NCBI GenBank assembly: GCA_015075745.1
Contig: JABTTW010000001.1
Coordinates: 1,736,001 to 1,800,000 of the forward strand
Source of the DNA: Planctomycetia bacterium
GTDB lineage: Bacteria > Planctomycetota > Phycisphaerae > UBA1845 > UTPLA1
Direction: 5' to 3'
Length of the DNA stretch: 64,000 nt
Position numbers and translations under genes: made by a program. The notes beneath the pieces were generated by a model, which saw only the letters and a list, made by a program, of their open reading frames with translations, was not told the origin of the DNA and did not search any database. This document shows, piece by piece, positions 42,126 to 50,915 of this stretch (position 1 is its first letter; each line of letters begins with the position of its first letter).

Positions 42126-45100
42126 ATGAACCTTCGTGAATTTCGCCGTACCTCACATTCACCATTCCACGCGCCGCGATCGATCGGGCGGAGCATGGTC
42201 GTCCTCGCCCTGGTGCTGGCAAGTAACGCGCTGGCCGCTGTCGCCGGCGACCGGCGATCGGCTGACGAATCGCTCTTCTCCCGGCAGGCCTTTCTCGATC
42301 ATGTCTCGTACCTCGCCAGCGACGAGCTGGAGGGACGCGGCACGGGGCAGGAGGGGATCGACAAGGCCGCCGAATACATTGCCGACTACTTCGAGGACTG
42401 CGGCGTCAAACCGGCGGGCGACGACGGCACCTACTTCCAGAACTTTTCTCTCAAACTGTGGAAAAAGATATCCCGCGGCACGCGGCTGAAGATCGGCACC
42501 GACGGCAGACCGGCCAGTCGCTCGGCGAAGCTGCACGAAGACTACCGGCCCTTTCCGTTTTCCTCGTCCGCCGCCTTTGACGGTGAGGTGGTCTTTGTCG
42601 GCTACGGCATCGTGAACGACGATCACGACTACAACGACTACGAAGACATCGACGTGGCGGACAAGGTCGTGCTGATGATGCGCCGCGCGCCGCGCTTCGC
42701 GGAGTTCGGTATGGCCGACATGTCCTTCCGCTCCAAGTCCAGCCGGGCCAATGCCCGGGACGCGAAGGCGATCCTCATCGTGAACCCGACCTTCGACGAT
42801 GACGGGGACAAGCTCTATTCGTTCGACGAGTCATCCGGGGCGGCTTTCGGCATGACGCCGCCCTCCTACGGCGTGCCCATGCTTCACATTTCGCGGGCGG
42901 TCGCCGAGCGCATGCTCAAGGCCGGGGGCATGCCGGACCTGGCGACGATCGAAGAGAAGATCGACAACTCGCACGAGCCGATGTCGACGCTGCTCAAAGG
43001 CGTGAGCGTGAAGGGTCGGGTGAAGATCACCGCGGTGGAGAGCCCGGTGAGGAACGTGGTGGGGCTGATTCCCGGCAAGGGGCCGAACAAGGACGAGTAC
43101 ATCATCCTCGGGGCCCATTACGACCACCTCGGCATTCGCCACAAGGGCGAGGAAGGCTTCGACCCCGAGAAAGACATCAGCAACGGGGCCGACGACAACG
43201 CCAGCGGTACGGCGCTGATCATGACCATGGCCGACGCCTACTCTCGCGGGCGTGCGCCGAATCGGTCAATCCTGCTCATGCTGTTCACCGGTGAGGAGCG
43301 CGGCCTGCTCGGTTCGGCGCACTTCGCCAACAAGCCGACGATCGATCTGACAAAGGCGACGGCGATGCTGAACTTTGACATGATCGGTCGGCTGCGCAAG
43401 GACACCCTGGAGGTCGGCGGCATGAGGACCGGCGACTTTGAGGAGATGGTGCGCGACCTCGCGGATGAACATGGTCTGAAAGTGAAGGACGGCGGCGGCG
43501 GCCGGGGGCCGAGCGATCACACCAGCTTTTACAACAAGGACATCCCGGTGCTCTTCTTCTTCACCGGCTTGCACAAGCAGTATCACCAGCCGGACGACGA
43601 CACGCCGCTCTTGAACATTGACGGGGCGATCCGCATCGCCAAGTTCTCAGCGGACATCATCGACGCGATTGATTCCAGACAGGTCGCGCCGCAGTTCGCC
43701 AAGGATTCGCGCAGGCCGCGCATCGGCAGGCCGGACGATGAGGATGAAGACGATGACGTGGCGGTTGCGGCCGCCGCGCCGGGCGTCAATCCGCACGAGG
43801 CCCCGGTCAGCGCAGCGAGCGCGGGGCCCGGCGACGGGGTGCGACTGGGGATCAGGCCTGATACGTCCGACACCGAAGGCGGCATCTTGATCGGCGAAGT
43901 GATGGACGACACCCCGGCCGCGCGGACGGACCTTCGAGCGGGCGACCGGCTGACGCGACTGGACGGCAAGCAGGTGGAGGGCATTGAGGGGCTTCTGGAG
44001 ATTCTGGGGAGTCTCAAGTTCGGCGATAAGACGACGGCGGTCATCGAGCGAGACGGGAAGACGCTTCGCAAGGAGATTCAATTCGGCGAGGCGGTTGCCG
44101 TCGCACACGCGACCGAGCCAGCGCCAACGGCGCATGCTCGCCCCGCGCCCACTGCGCACGCCCATGAGCGCCCAGCGGCCGGCATGGATGACGCTCTGGC
44201 AAAGATGGATCTCGATATTGCCCGGGCAAGGATGATGCTGGACGACAAGCGGTCGGAGCTCGATCAGTATCGCCAAAGGGCAACGCAGACGGGGACAGGG
44301 GTGGATGAATTGAGAGAGAAGGTGCTGACCCTCACCGCGATTGAGACGGAACTGGCCATGGACATGGACGGCAAGCGGACAGTCTTCGAGCAGTTTGACA
44401 AGGTCAGACCGGAGGACATGCCGATCACGCCGGACCTGCAAGCGCTGTTACAAAAGGACAAAAAGATTCAGCGGCTTGAAGACAAGGCCGCCGAGGCCGA
44501 GGAGAAGCTCGTCGAGGCAACGGCGCGTCATAAGGACGACGTCGAGGACCATCCTGACGTGGCCGCCGCCAGGGCCGTGCGCGATTTCGCGGCGGACCGG
44601 GTTTCGGAAGAAAGAGCCACAAAGGCGCTTCAGTATCGAGTCAGACAAAAGGACCAGGCGAGGCGCCAATATAAGCAGGCGCAGGATCAACTGCTGGCGA
44701 TCCGCGAACGATTGGCGGGGGCCCAGGCAGAGCTTCAGGACAAGGAACAAAAACGCACCGCCATGCTGCGGCTTGAGCAGGAATGCGCCACGCTCACGAC
44801 TGCCTACGACGCGCTCGTAAACCAGCGACGCCAATTGGCGAGCGTGCCGCGCATCGCCCAACTGGCGCAGGTCATTCGCGATACCCTCGTCCAGGAGACG
44901 GACGACTTCGAGATCACCGTGAAGTTCGACGCGAATCGGCCGGACACGACGCTGGAAATCACGCTGCGGCCGAGGAGCGCGACAGGAGAGAAGCTCAGCC
45001 AGATGCGCGATGATCGCGAGAAAGAAAAGCGGGCGTACGAGTCAGCGTTGAAGAGACTGGAGCCGAGCGCGGCGAGGGCCATTGATGCAATGGCGCAACA

Positions 45101-45539
45101 AATGGCGAATACTAATCGTGGGAAGACTCCTCGGAAGAACGTCAGAAAATCCGCCATCAAGAAGACGCACGAAGAGCCCGCGAAAAAGGCTGAAAAGAAA
45201 GCCGAGAAAGACCCGCATGCCGACATGCCGGATGACGTGACGTCGACGCCGATGCCGCCGGTGCGACTGGGGATCATGCCCTCTTACGGTGAGACCGAGG
45301 GCGAGGGCTATGAAATCACCGGCGTCGTCGAGGGCGGCGCCGCGGCCAAGGCGGGCATGAAGGACGGCGACCGCATCTACAAGATCGGCGGCGTCAAGGT
45401 GACGGACGTGTACACCTACATGGATTCACTGCGCAAGTACAAGCCCGGGGACCTGGTGCCGGTGGTCGTCCTCCGCGACGGGAAGAAGGTGGAGTTGAAG
45501 GTCAAGGCGGAGGGCCAGCAGTCGAAGGAAGCGGCGTAG
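42126..45539 (+). CDS. Secreted M28-family zinc peptidase with PDZ - coiled coil - PDZ extension
   Basis: 1137 residues from the ATG at 42126 (GGAG seven bases upstream). The signal segment ends around ANALAAVAGD. Peptidase domain ~50-540: SYLASDELEGRGTG opening, PA-like insert, then metal ligands His331 in GAHYDHLG, Asp in NGADDNASG, Glu in GEERGLLGS, Asp in FDMIGR and His in QYHQPDD. PDZ 1 is at ~570-650 (VRLGIRPDT, GEVMDDTPAARTDLRAGDRL), a charged coiled coil at ~690-1000 (repeated KERAT/QYKQAQDQL types), then PDZ 2 at ~1044-1130 (GIMPSYGETEGEGYEI). An aminopeptidase role in the cell envelope is likely; the insertion of a long coiled coil is unusual. Confidence 0.9.
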   Translation: MNLREFRRTSHSPFHAPRSIGRSMVVLALVLASNALAAVAGDRRSADESLFSRQAFLDHVSYLASDELEGRGTGQEGIDKAAEYIADYFEDCGVKPAGDDGTYFQNFSLKLWKKISRGTRLKIGTDGRPASRSAKLHEDYRPFPFSSSAAFDGEVVFVGYGIVNDDHDYNDYEDIDVADKVVLMMRRAPRFAEFGMADMSFRSKSSRANARDAKAILIVNPTFDDDGDKLYSFDESSGAAFGMTPPSYGVPMLHISRAVAERMLKAGGMPDLATIEEKIDNSHEPMSTLLKGVSVKGRVKITAVESPVRNVVGLIPGKGPNKDEYIILGAHYDHLGIRHKGEEGFDPEKDISNGADDNASGTALIMTMADAYSRGRAPNRSILLMLFTGEERGLLGSAHFANKPTIDLTKATAMLNFDMIGRLRKDTLEVGGMRTGDFEEMVRDLADEHGLKVKDGGGGRGPSDHTSFYNKDIPVLFFFTGLHKQYHQPDDDTPLLNIDGAIRIAKFSADIIDAIDSRQVAPQFAKDSRRPRIGRPDDEDEDDDVAVAAAAPGVNPHEAPVSAASAGPGDGVRLGIRPDTSDTEGGILIGEVMDDTPAARTDLRAGDRLTRLDGKQVEGIEGLLEILGSLKFGDKTTAVIERDGKTLRKEIQFGEAVAVAHATEPAPTAHARPAPTAHAHERPAAGMDDALAKMDLDIARARMMLDDKRSELDQYRQRATQTGTGVDELREKVLTLTAIETELAMDMDGKRTVFEQFDKVRPEDMPITPDLQALLQKDKKIQRLEDKAAEAEEKLVEATARHKDDVEDHPDVAAARAVRDFAADRVSEERATKALQYRVRQKDQARRQYKQAQDQLLAIRERLAGAQAELQDKEQKRTAMLRLEQECATLTTAYDALVNQRRQLASVPRIAQLAQVIRDTLVQETDDFEITVKFDANRPDTTLEITLRPRSATGEKLSQMRDDREKEKRAYESALKRLEPSAARAIDAMAQQMANTNRGKTPRKNVRKSAIKKTHEEPAKKAEKKAEKDPHADMPDDVTSTPMPPVRLGIMPSYGETEGEGYEITGVVEGGAAAKAGMKDGDRIYKIGGVKVTDVYTYMDSLRKYKPGDLVPVVVLRDGKKVELKVKAEGQQSKEAA

Positions 45540-45669
45540 CCGAGTTTTCCTTTGGGCGAATCGTTGTTACCGAAGACGGGAGATTGAACCATACCGATTC
45601 ACGCCCTCACTGGATTGACCGAAAAGCCATTCAGTCTCATGATGTCGGACCATCTGAGAGTCATTGAAG

Positions 45670-45993
45670 ATGGAATCCACACTTGGATTGATTAAGGCCT
45701 TGATCGCAGCCGGTGAAGTTGTCATCTCGGACCATGGATATGATGAACTCGCGGCCGACGGCCTTACAGTCGACGAGGTGTTAAGGGGCGTATCGGAGGC
45801 CCAGGAAATCGAGGATTACCCCGATTACCAGAAAGGCCGATGCGTTCTTGTGCTACAATCTGATCATGCGGGCGGGCCCATTCATGCAGTATGGGGAATC
45901 CGCAGGGGTACAACGACTCCGGCTGTTCTTGTGACAGCGTATCGGCCAGATCCGGATCGATGGCAGAGCCCGACGACGCGGAGAAAGTCATGA
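45670..45993 (+). CDS. DUF4258 domain protein, possible toxin-like member of a gene pair
   Basis: 107 residues from the ATG at 45670 (GAGAG nine bases upstream; TTG at 45664 is an alternative). The pattern VISDHGYDELAADGLTVDEVLRGV, then a CVLVLQ strand and VWGIRRG ... VLVTAYRPDPDRW matches DUF4258, a small fold distantly like RelE/HicA-type toxins and often found in toxin-antitoxin-like pairs. Its stop overlaps the start of a 72-residue gene (ATGA), so the two are co-translated. No activity is shown; the toxin role is inferred from context and family. Confidence 0.8.
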   Translation: MESTLGLIKALIAAGEVVISDHGYDELAADGLTVDEVLRGVSEAQEIEDYPDYQKGRCVLVLQSDHAGGPIHAVWGIRRGTTTPAVLVTAYRPDPDRWQSPTTRRKS

Positions 45994-46208
45994 GCAAAGA
46001 CACACAAGTGAAATTGCTGCGCGAGGGGGACTATATCGCCGAGGTCCAGTTGGAGTTGATCAACGACCCGGACGGCTGGGGGCCGTACCTGACCGTTGAC
46101 GAGGCGAAGAAACTGGACCGGGTGCGCGAGGCGCTACGGTCGGGCAACACATCCGCGGCCGGAAAACTGGCGAAGGTATTCCGTCTCGTTCCCATCAGTG
46201 CCGCGTAG
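45990..46208 (+). CDS. Small partner protein (72 aa) of the DUF4258 gene
   Basis: Overlaps the DUF4258 gene by 4 bp, with GGAG six bases before the ATG. The sequence EGDYIAEVQLELINDPDGWGPYLTVDEAKKL suggests an N-terminal beta unit, then a helix-rich C-terminus (LDRVREALRSGNTSAAGKLA). Small size and coupling suggest an antitoxin or accessory factor for the DUF4258 protein, but I do not know this family by name. The next gene starts 5 bp later, so all three may share a transcript. Confidence 0.7.
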   Translation: MSKDTQVKLLREGDYIAEVQLELINDPDGWGPYLTVDEAKKLDRVREALRSGNTSAAGKLAKVFRLVPISAA

Positions 46209-46213
46209 GGACT

Positions 46214-47059
46214 ATGGCACAACCCCAATCCACACGCGAACGCATTGTCTCCGACTGGACCGCCGCCGCCGGCGGATGGCGACGGTGGGAGGCGCACAAC
46301 ATCGCCTACAGCTGGCCGGTCACGCATCGCATCGTCGAGGCGCTGAATCTGTCGCCGGGACAAACGGCGCTCGACGTCGGCTGCGGCATCGGCGACCCGG
46401 TGATTGCCATTGCCGAGAAGATAGGCGAGACCGGCCGCGTCATCGCGATTGATCCCGTCGCGGAAATGGTCGAGACCGCCCGCGCCCGGGCGGCGGGCTT
46501 CGGACTGACCAATATCGAATTCCACACCTGCCCCATCGAAGAGCTATCGCTCGCCGACGGCTCGCTCGACGCGGCCAGCGGACGATGGTCGTTCATCTTC
46601 TGCGAAGACGTCGTCGCGGCGCTGCGGAGAGTGCGCGCCTGGCTCAAGCCCGGCGGGCGGTTCGCCATGGCGACATGGACCCCCCAGGAAAACTCGCCGG
46701 GCTTCAAGATCATCAACACGGCGCTGAACCGGCAGGTCAATCTGCCGCCGCTGGACGCGACCAAGCCGGGCATGGCGCAGCTCTCGGAGCCCGGTCAGCT
46801 TGAGGGGGCGCTCTCCGCCGCGGGGTTTAAGGACATACGCGTGCAACCGGTGCGGCTCTCGATCTTCGCCAGGAGCGGGGCCGAGTTCTGGGAGATGATG
46901 TCCCAGATGGGCGGCAGCCTGCGCAAGGTGTACGACGGTCTTAAAGAAGACCAGCGCGCCGCGGTGGCCGAGGAAGTCATTCGCGGCGTAGAGCAATTCC
47001 GCAGCGCGGACGTGCTGCGGATCCCGGCGCTGGCCCAGGTGGGCAACGCAGTTCGATGA
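46214..47059 (+). CDS. Class I SAM-dependent methyltransferase
   Basis: 281 residues, UbiE/COQ5-style fold. Motif I is LDVGCGIGDPVIAIAE, motif II IDPVAEMVETARARA, and motif III LKPGGRFAMATW, with the post-motif helical cap after ~190. The substrate is unknown. The gene begins 5 bp after the small DUF4258 partner. Its stop codon touches the truncated DUF5615 remnant at 47060, so a rearrangement breakpoint may lie at its 3' end; the last residues (VLRIPALAQVGNAVR) still look like a normal C-terminus. Confidence 0.88.
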   Translation: MAQPQSTRERIVSDWTAAAGGWRRWEAHNIAYSWPVTHRIVEALNLSPGQTALDVGCGIGDPVIAIAEKIGETGRVIAIDPVAEMVETARARAAGFGLTNIEFHTCPIEELSLADGSLDAASGRWSFIFCEDVVAALRRVRAWLKPGGRFAMATWTPQENSPGFKIINTALNRQVNLPPLDATKPGMAQLSEPGQLEGALSAAGFKDIRVQPVRLSIFARSGAEFWEMMSQMGGSLRKVYDGLKEDQRAAVAEEVIRGVEQFRSADVLRIPALAQVGNAVR

Positions 47060-47095
47060 TCGAGGCGACATGCTGTTGTCGATCAAGAAGCGCAT
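47060..47095 (-). pseudogene. Remnant (12 codons) of a DUF5615 PIN-like toxin gene
   Basis: Just after the DUF433 gene, in TGATG overlap with its stop, an ATG opens MRFLIDNSMSPR, which matches the characteristic start of DUF5615 proteins (MRFLID-N-LSPR). After 12 codons the similarity stops and the antisense of the methyltransferase 3' end follows. DUF433-DUF5615 is a common two-gene module, so this is best read as a toxin gene deleted down to its first codons. Confidence 0.6.
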
Positions 47096-47328
47096 CAGGC
47101 TACGCGCATCGGGAGTTGTCTTTCGCGAACCGCCTCGGCGGCATAGACCAGCGCCTGACGAATATCATCCGGTTCAAGGTCTGGATAGTCGGCGAGAATC
47201 TCCGCATCGGTACGACGCTCCGCGATCAGGCCGACGATGGTTGCCACGGGAATTCGAAGGTGCCTAATGCAGGGCACTCCCCCCATTTGTGCCGGATCAA
47301 CCGTAATACGATCGCATTGAGCCATCAC
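47095..47328 (-). CDS. DUF433 domain protein (antitoxin-like, orphaned)
   Basis: 77 residues. The fold pattern ITVDPAQMGGVPCIRHLRIPVATIVGLIAE, then DAEILADYPDLEPDDIRQAL, is the DUF433 helix-turn-helix-like domain. Family members commonly sit upstream of a DUF5615 PIN-like toxin gene, as an antitoxin in a VapBC-like arrangement. Here only the first 12 codons of that partner remain (47060-47095), with the reading frames still coupled by TGATG. ATGs at 47328 and 47325 are possible starts. Confidence 0.85.
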   Translation of the reverse strand: MMAQCDRITVDPAQMGGVPCIRHLRIPVATIVGLIAERRTDAEILADYPDLEPDDIRQALVYAAEAVRERQLPMRVA

Positions 47329-47470
47329 CGTTCACTCCCGTGGTTCGTCGCTGATACATTCTATCGACGCCGGCACGGCTATTCACGCGAAATCTTCGTT
47401 TGAGCCGAGGGTTCCCCCCGCCTTGAAGCCGTTTTCCCGGGCCGGTAACATGCTGTTTCTGCGCGCCGGT

Positions 47471-47503
47471 CGGCGGTCGCAACCCGCCGGACGCGTCTTT
47501 TTT
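47471..47503 (+). terminator. Possible intrinsic terminator before the EF-G paralogue
   Basis: A CGGCGG/CCGCCG hairpin (47471-47476 with 47484-47489) is followed, after 8 bases, by six T residues (47498-47503). The gap is long, so it is a weak candidate. It would end read-through from the left. Confidence 0.3.
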
Positions 47504-47557
47504 AGGCAGGGTAAGAAAACACGATCCATCCTTCATTCAACCTGAGTCGGAGGCCCC

Positions 47558-49588
47558 ATGCCCAGCTATACCACCGCGGATATCCGCAATGTCGCATTGG
47601 TCGGTCACACCGGATCTGGAAAGACCTCACTGTGCGAGGCGTTTCTCCACGCCACCGGCGTCACCAGCCGGCTGGGCAAAGTCGCCGACCAGACCAGCCA
47701 CCTCGACACGGATGACGAGGAGAAGGAACGCGGCTGCTCGATCGATTCGCACGTTCTAAGCATCGTTCACGAGAACAAGGTGCTCAACCTCATCGACACG
47801 CCGGGCTCGCCCGACTTCCTCGGTCCGGCCATCGCTGCGCTCGCCGCGGCCGAGACGGCGATGGTGGTGATCAACGCCGCCGCCGGCATCCAGGTAAACA
47901 CGCGGCGGATGCGCGAACAGGCAAAAGACTTCGGCCTGGCCCGCATCATCGTTGTGAACCACATCGATGCCCCCAGTGCCGATCTCGCCGAGCTGCTGAC
48001 GGCCCTTCAAGAGAGCTTCGGGCCGGAGTTGACACCGATCAACCTGCCGGCGCCAGGGCGCAAAAGCGTGGTCGATTGCGTGAGCAGCCCTGACGGCGAG
48101 TCGGATTTCGGCAGCATCGCGCAGTGCCACAAGGACGTCATGGAGCGCGTCGCGGAAGTCGATGACGCACTGATGAACAAGTATTTCGAAGAGGGCGAAC
48201 TGTCGGTTGACGACGTCATCGCCCACCTGCCCAAGGCCGTCGCCGACGGCAAGATCGTCCCCGTGCTTTACACCAACGCGCTGGCCAATGTCGGCATCAA
48301 GGAGCTCCTCGACTTCATCGCCAAGTGCTGCCCCTCACCGCTGGACGGCAAGCAGCGAAAACTCATCATCGGGGGCGAGGAAAAACCCCTGCCCACGAAC
48401 GGCTCCTTCTGCGGACAGGTCTTTAAGATCGCCATTGAGCCGAAGAGCAACATCAAGTACGCCTTTATCCGCGCCTTTTCCGGCCACCTCAAGAGCGATG
48501 CCAACCTGACGACCTCCGGTGAAAAAAAGGGCGTCCGTCCGGGCCACCTGCTGAAGTTTCAGGGACACGAACACAAGGAGACCGACGAAGGTCTGGCCGG
48601 CGATATCTTCGCGGTGGCCAAGCTGGAGCTGCACATCGGCGACACCGTCTTCGACCAGCAGACTGAAGGCAAGGTGCCGATGCCGAAGTTTCCAAACCCG
48701 ATGTACTCGCTGGCGGTCGAACCGAAGGCCCGGGGCGACGAAACAAAGATCGCCGAATCCGTGCGCCGATTCACCGACTGCGATCCGTGCTTCAAGACCC
48801 ATCACGACCCGCAGACGCACGAGCTGGTCATCAGCGGCGTCGGCGACATGCACCTGCGCGTCATCCTGGCGAAGATGCACCGCCAGTTCAAGCTCGACGT
48901 GAACACCAAGCCGCCCAAGATTCCCTACAAGGAGACGATCACCGGCAAGGCCGACGGGCATCACCGCCACAAGAAGCAAACCGGCGGCGCGGGCCAGTTT
49001 GGCGAGGTCTTCCTCAAGGTGGAGCCGCTGCCGCGCGGCAGCGAGCCGTCGCTCGAGTGGTCGTGGGACATCTTCGGCGGAGCGATTCCCGGACAATTCG
49101 AGCCAGCCATTAAGAAGGGCGTCGTCGAACTCATGGGCCTCGGAGCCCTCGCCGGTTTTCCGCTTCAGGACATCAAGGTGATGATCACCGACGGCAAGCA
49201 TCACCCCGTGGACTCGAAAGAAGTCGCATTCAAGACCGCCGGCAAATATGCCTTTAAGGATGCGATCATGAAGGCCAAGCCCGTCCTGCTCGAACCCATT
49301 GTGGATATCGAAGTGACCTGTCCCTCCGAGAACGTCGGTGACATCACCGGCGACCTCGCCCAGCGCCGCGGGCGGCCCAGCGGGCAGGACATGCTGCCGG
49401 GCAACCTGACGATCATCACCGCCCAGGTGCCGCTGGCCAAGGTGTCGGACTATCACTCGCGCCTCAGCTCGATCACCGGCGGCAAGGGCACCTATAGCAT
49501 GGAGCTATCCCACTACGAACCGGTACCCAGCAACGAGGCCCAGGCCATCATCGCCGCCTACAAGCCGCACAAGGACGAGGACGAGTAA
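47558..49588 (+). CDS. Elongation factor G paralogue with non-canonical G3 motif
   Basis: 676 residues, EF-G-2/FusA2-like translational GTPase. G1 is GHTGSGKT (16-23). Switch I reads KERGCSI where canonical EF-G has ERGITI. G3 is DTPGSPDF (80-87), with Ser84 at the place of the catalytic His of DTPGHVDF. G4 is NHID. Domains II-V follow, with GVGDMHLRVILAKM and the domain IV stretch near HHRHKKQTGGAGQFGEV. Loss of His suggests slow or no GTP hydrolysis, so the role may differ from translocation. The canonical fusA is not in the window. Preceded by CTGAGTCGGAGG, a good ribosome site. Confidence 0.9.
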   Translation: MPSYTTADIRNVALVGHTGSGKTSLCEAFLHATGVTSRLGKVADQTSHLDTDDEEKERGCSIDSHVLSIVHENKVLNLIDTPGSPDFLGPAIAALAAAETAMVVINAAAGIQVNTRRMREQAKDFGLARIIVVNHIDAPSADLAELLTALQESFGPELTPINLPAPGRKSVVDCVSSPDGESDFGSIAQCHKDVMERVAEVDDALMNKYFEEGELSVDDVIAHLPKAVADGKIVPVLYTNALANVGIKELLDFIAKCCPSPLDGKQRKLIIGGEEKPLPTNGSFCGQVFKIAIEPKSNIKYAFIRAFSGHLKSDANLTTSGEKKGVRPGHLLKFQGHEHKETDEGLAGDIFAVAKLELHIGDTVFDQQTEGKVPMPKFPNPMYSLAVEPKARGDETKIAESVRRFTDCDPCFKTHHDPQTHELVISGVGDMHLRVILAKMHRQFKLDVNTKPPKIPYKETITGKADGHHRHKKQTGGAGQFGEVFLKVEPLPRGSEPSLEWSWDIFGGAIPGQFEPAIKKGVVELMGLGALAGFPLQDIKVMITDGKHHPVDSKEVAFKTAGKYAFKDAIMKAKPVLLEPIVDIEVTCPSENVGDITGDLAQRRGRPSGQDMLPGNLTIITAQVPLAKVSDYHSRLSSITGGKGTYSMELSHYEPVPSNEAQAIIAAYKPHKDEDE

Positions 49589-49600
49589 GGCGTCCGTTCT

Positions 49601-50458
49601 TCACGACTTGGGTAGTTTCTGCAATCTCTCGTGGATGAAGAGCGCGCCGACGGCGACGGGCGCAATGAGGCCGCAGGACTGGATAAAGGGAGCGATGGCG
49701 CCCGGCTCGTTGGGCAGCCAGACGATCTCATCGTGCTCGTCCTTTGCCTCGGCCGTTTGCCATCGCTGACGCAGTTCCTCAACCGTTAGTTCGATACGAG
49801 CCTCGAAGAGCATTTCCGGCTGGTGAATTTCCTTGTCGCGGATCATGCCGACGCAGATGAGATCGTGCAGCTCCTCGCGGCGCAGGCCCAACTCCTCCTC
49901 AAGCTCCCTTGCGACGGCGGCGAAAGCGTCGATCCGGCCCTCGGTCGTCATGTCCGCCTTTTCCAGCGCGCCGCCGAATGTGTGGACGTGATTCGCGTGG
50001 TACGAGACGCGCGAGGATCGCCGGCCGTAGCAGATGCGGTCGTCGGCACTAACGATCGTCGCCGTGGTGCCGATCGGATTGGCGAAGCGCTCCCAGCCGA
50101 ATTCGGCGAGGCGATGCTTGTTGTAGAGATTGGTGCCGACGAAGTCGCGGTAACAGGTCGGCCCGACGGTCAGGGTAAAAACTTCGCCGTGCGGCGAGGG
50201 CCGCACCTCGTGCCGCACATAGCGGAGCAGTTCACCGTTGAAGAGGAGTCGATCGGTGTCTTTGGCGAGGGCCAGTTGCCGGTCCCATTCGACGGCGATG
50301 GCCGCGTCGAGATCATCGGTCGTCGGCCGGGGCGCGAGATCGTACTCAATCCTGACGCAGTCCATCGGGAACCGGCCGCAGGCCTGAACGACGAACGGCT
50401 GATTGTCATCGCTACATGTCGACAATTGAGGCACTCTCGAATGACCATACTGAGTCAC
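49601..50458 (-). CDS. NUDT22-like Nudix hydrolase
   Basis: 285 residues in the longest frame. The Nudix box is GGALEKADMTTEGRIDAFAA followed by VARELEEELGL, with the REXXEE core. Upstream, GPTCYRDFVGTN resembles animal NUDT22 (TSYRDFLGTN), which cleaves UDP-glucose and UDP-galactose, so a UDP-sugar diphosphatase role is a reasonable inference. The start is uncertain: residues before MDCVRIEYD (50365) still fit the NUDT22 N-terminal pattern, so I keep the ATG at 50458. Convergent with the EF-G paralogue, with 12 bp between. Confidence 0.78.
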   Translation of the reverse strand: MTQYGHSRVPQLSTCSDDNQPFVVQACGRFPMDCVRIEYDLAPRPTTDDLDAAIAVEWDRQLALAKDTDRLLFNGELLRYVRHEVRPSPHGEVFTLTVGPTCYRDFVGTNLYNKHRLAEFGWERFANPIGTTATIVSADDRICYGRRSSRVSYHANHVHTFGGALEKADMTTEGRIDAFAAVARELEEELGLRREELHDLICVGMIRDKEIHQPEMLFEARIELTVEELRQRWQTAEAKDEHDEIVWLPNEPGAIAPFIQSCGLIAPVAVGALFIHERLQKLPKS

Positions 50459-50615
50459 GCGACATCAGGCGGATGGAGAACCGCACGGACTGAAGTCGGG
50501 GGCTCGTCTTAGGGTCGGCGACGTTTCCCCGCGCGATGCGCGCAGTCTGATTGCCACGCCGGGCCGCTTGATATACTATCATCACATCACGAGTTCGTGG
50601 GCCTGGCCCATCGCT

Positions 50616-50915
50616 ATGACCGAACGGATGAAAATGGACCGTCGATTCCTGAAAATCCTGCTCGCCCTGAGCATCCTCTTCGTGGCCACCGGCGCCGCGA
50701 CGATGCTTCACTGCCACGAGGAAGGGCACGAGCTCGGGGCCGAAGGCTGCCAGATTTGTCACTGGCTGACGGTCGCGAATTCGGCGCTGATCGTCGCGCT
50801 CGTCGGACTCTGGTTGCATATCCGCGAAGTCCGACCGGCGCTGCCGGCCGTCGTCTTGCTTCCACGCGTATCGGGCCGCCCGCGCAGTGCGTCGTCCCGC
50901 GCCCCACCTCGCTAA
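50616..50915 (+). CDS. Small membrane protein with a CxxCH motif
   Basis: 99 residues from the ATG at 50616; ATGs at 50628 and 50634 are alternatives, and no ribosome site is clear. One hydrophobic helix (~12-30), then a short Cys/His-rich stretch (Cys33, His34, Cys45, Cys48, His49: CHEEGHE and CQICHW), a second helix (~52-68) and a Pro/Arg/Ala-rich tail. CQICH matches the c-type haem consensus, but a metal-binding DUF2946-like role is as likely. I do not know a named function. Confidence 0.6.
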   Translation: MTERMKMDRRFLKILLALSILFVATGAATMLHCHEEGHELGAEGCQICHWLTVANSALIVALVGLWLHIREVRPALPAVVLLPRVSGRPRSASSRAPPR

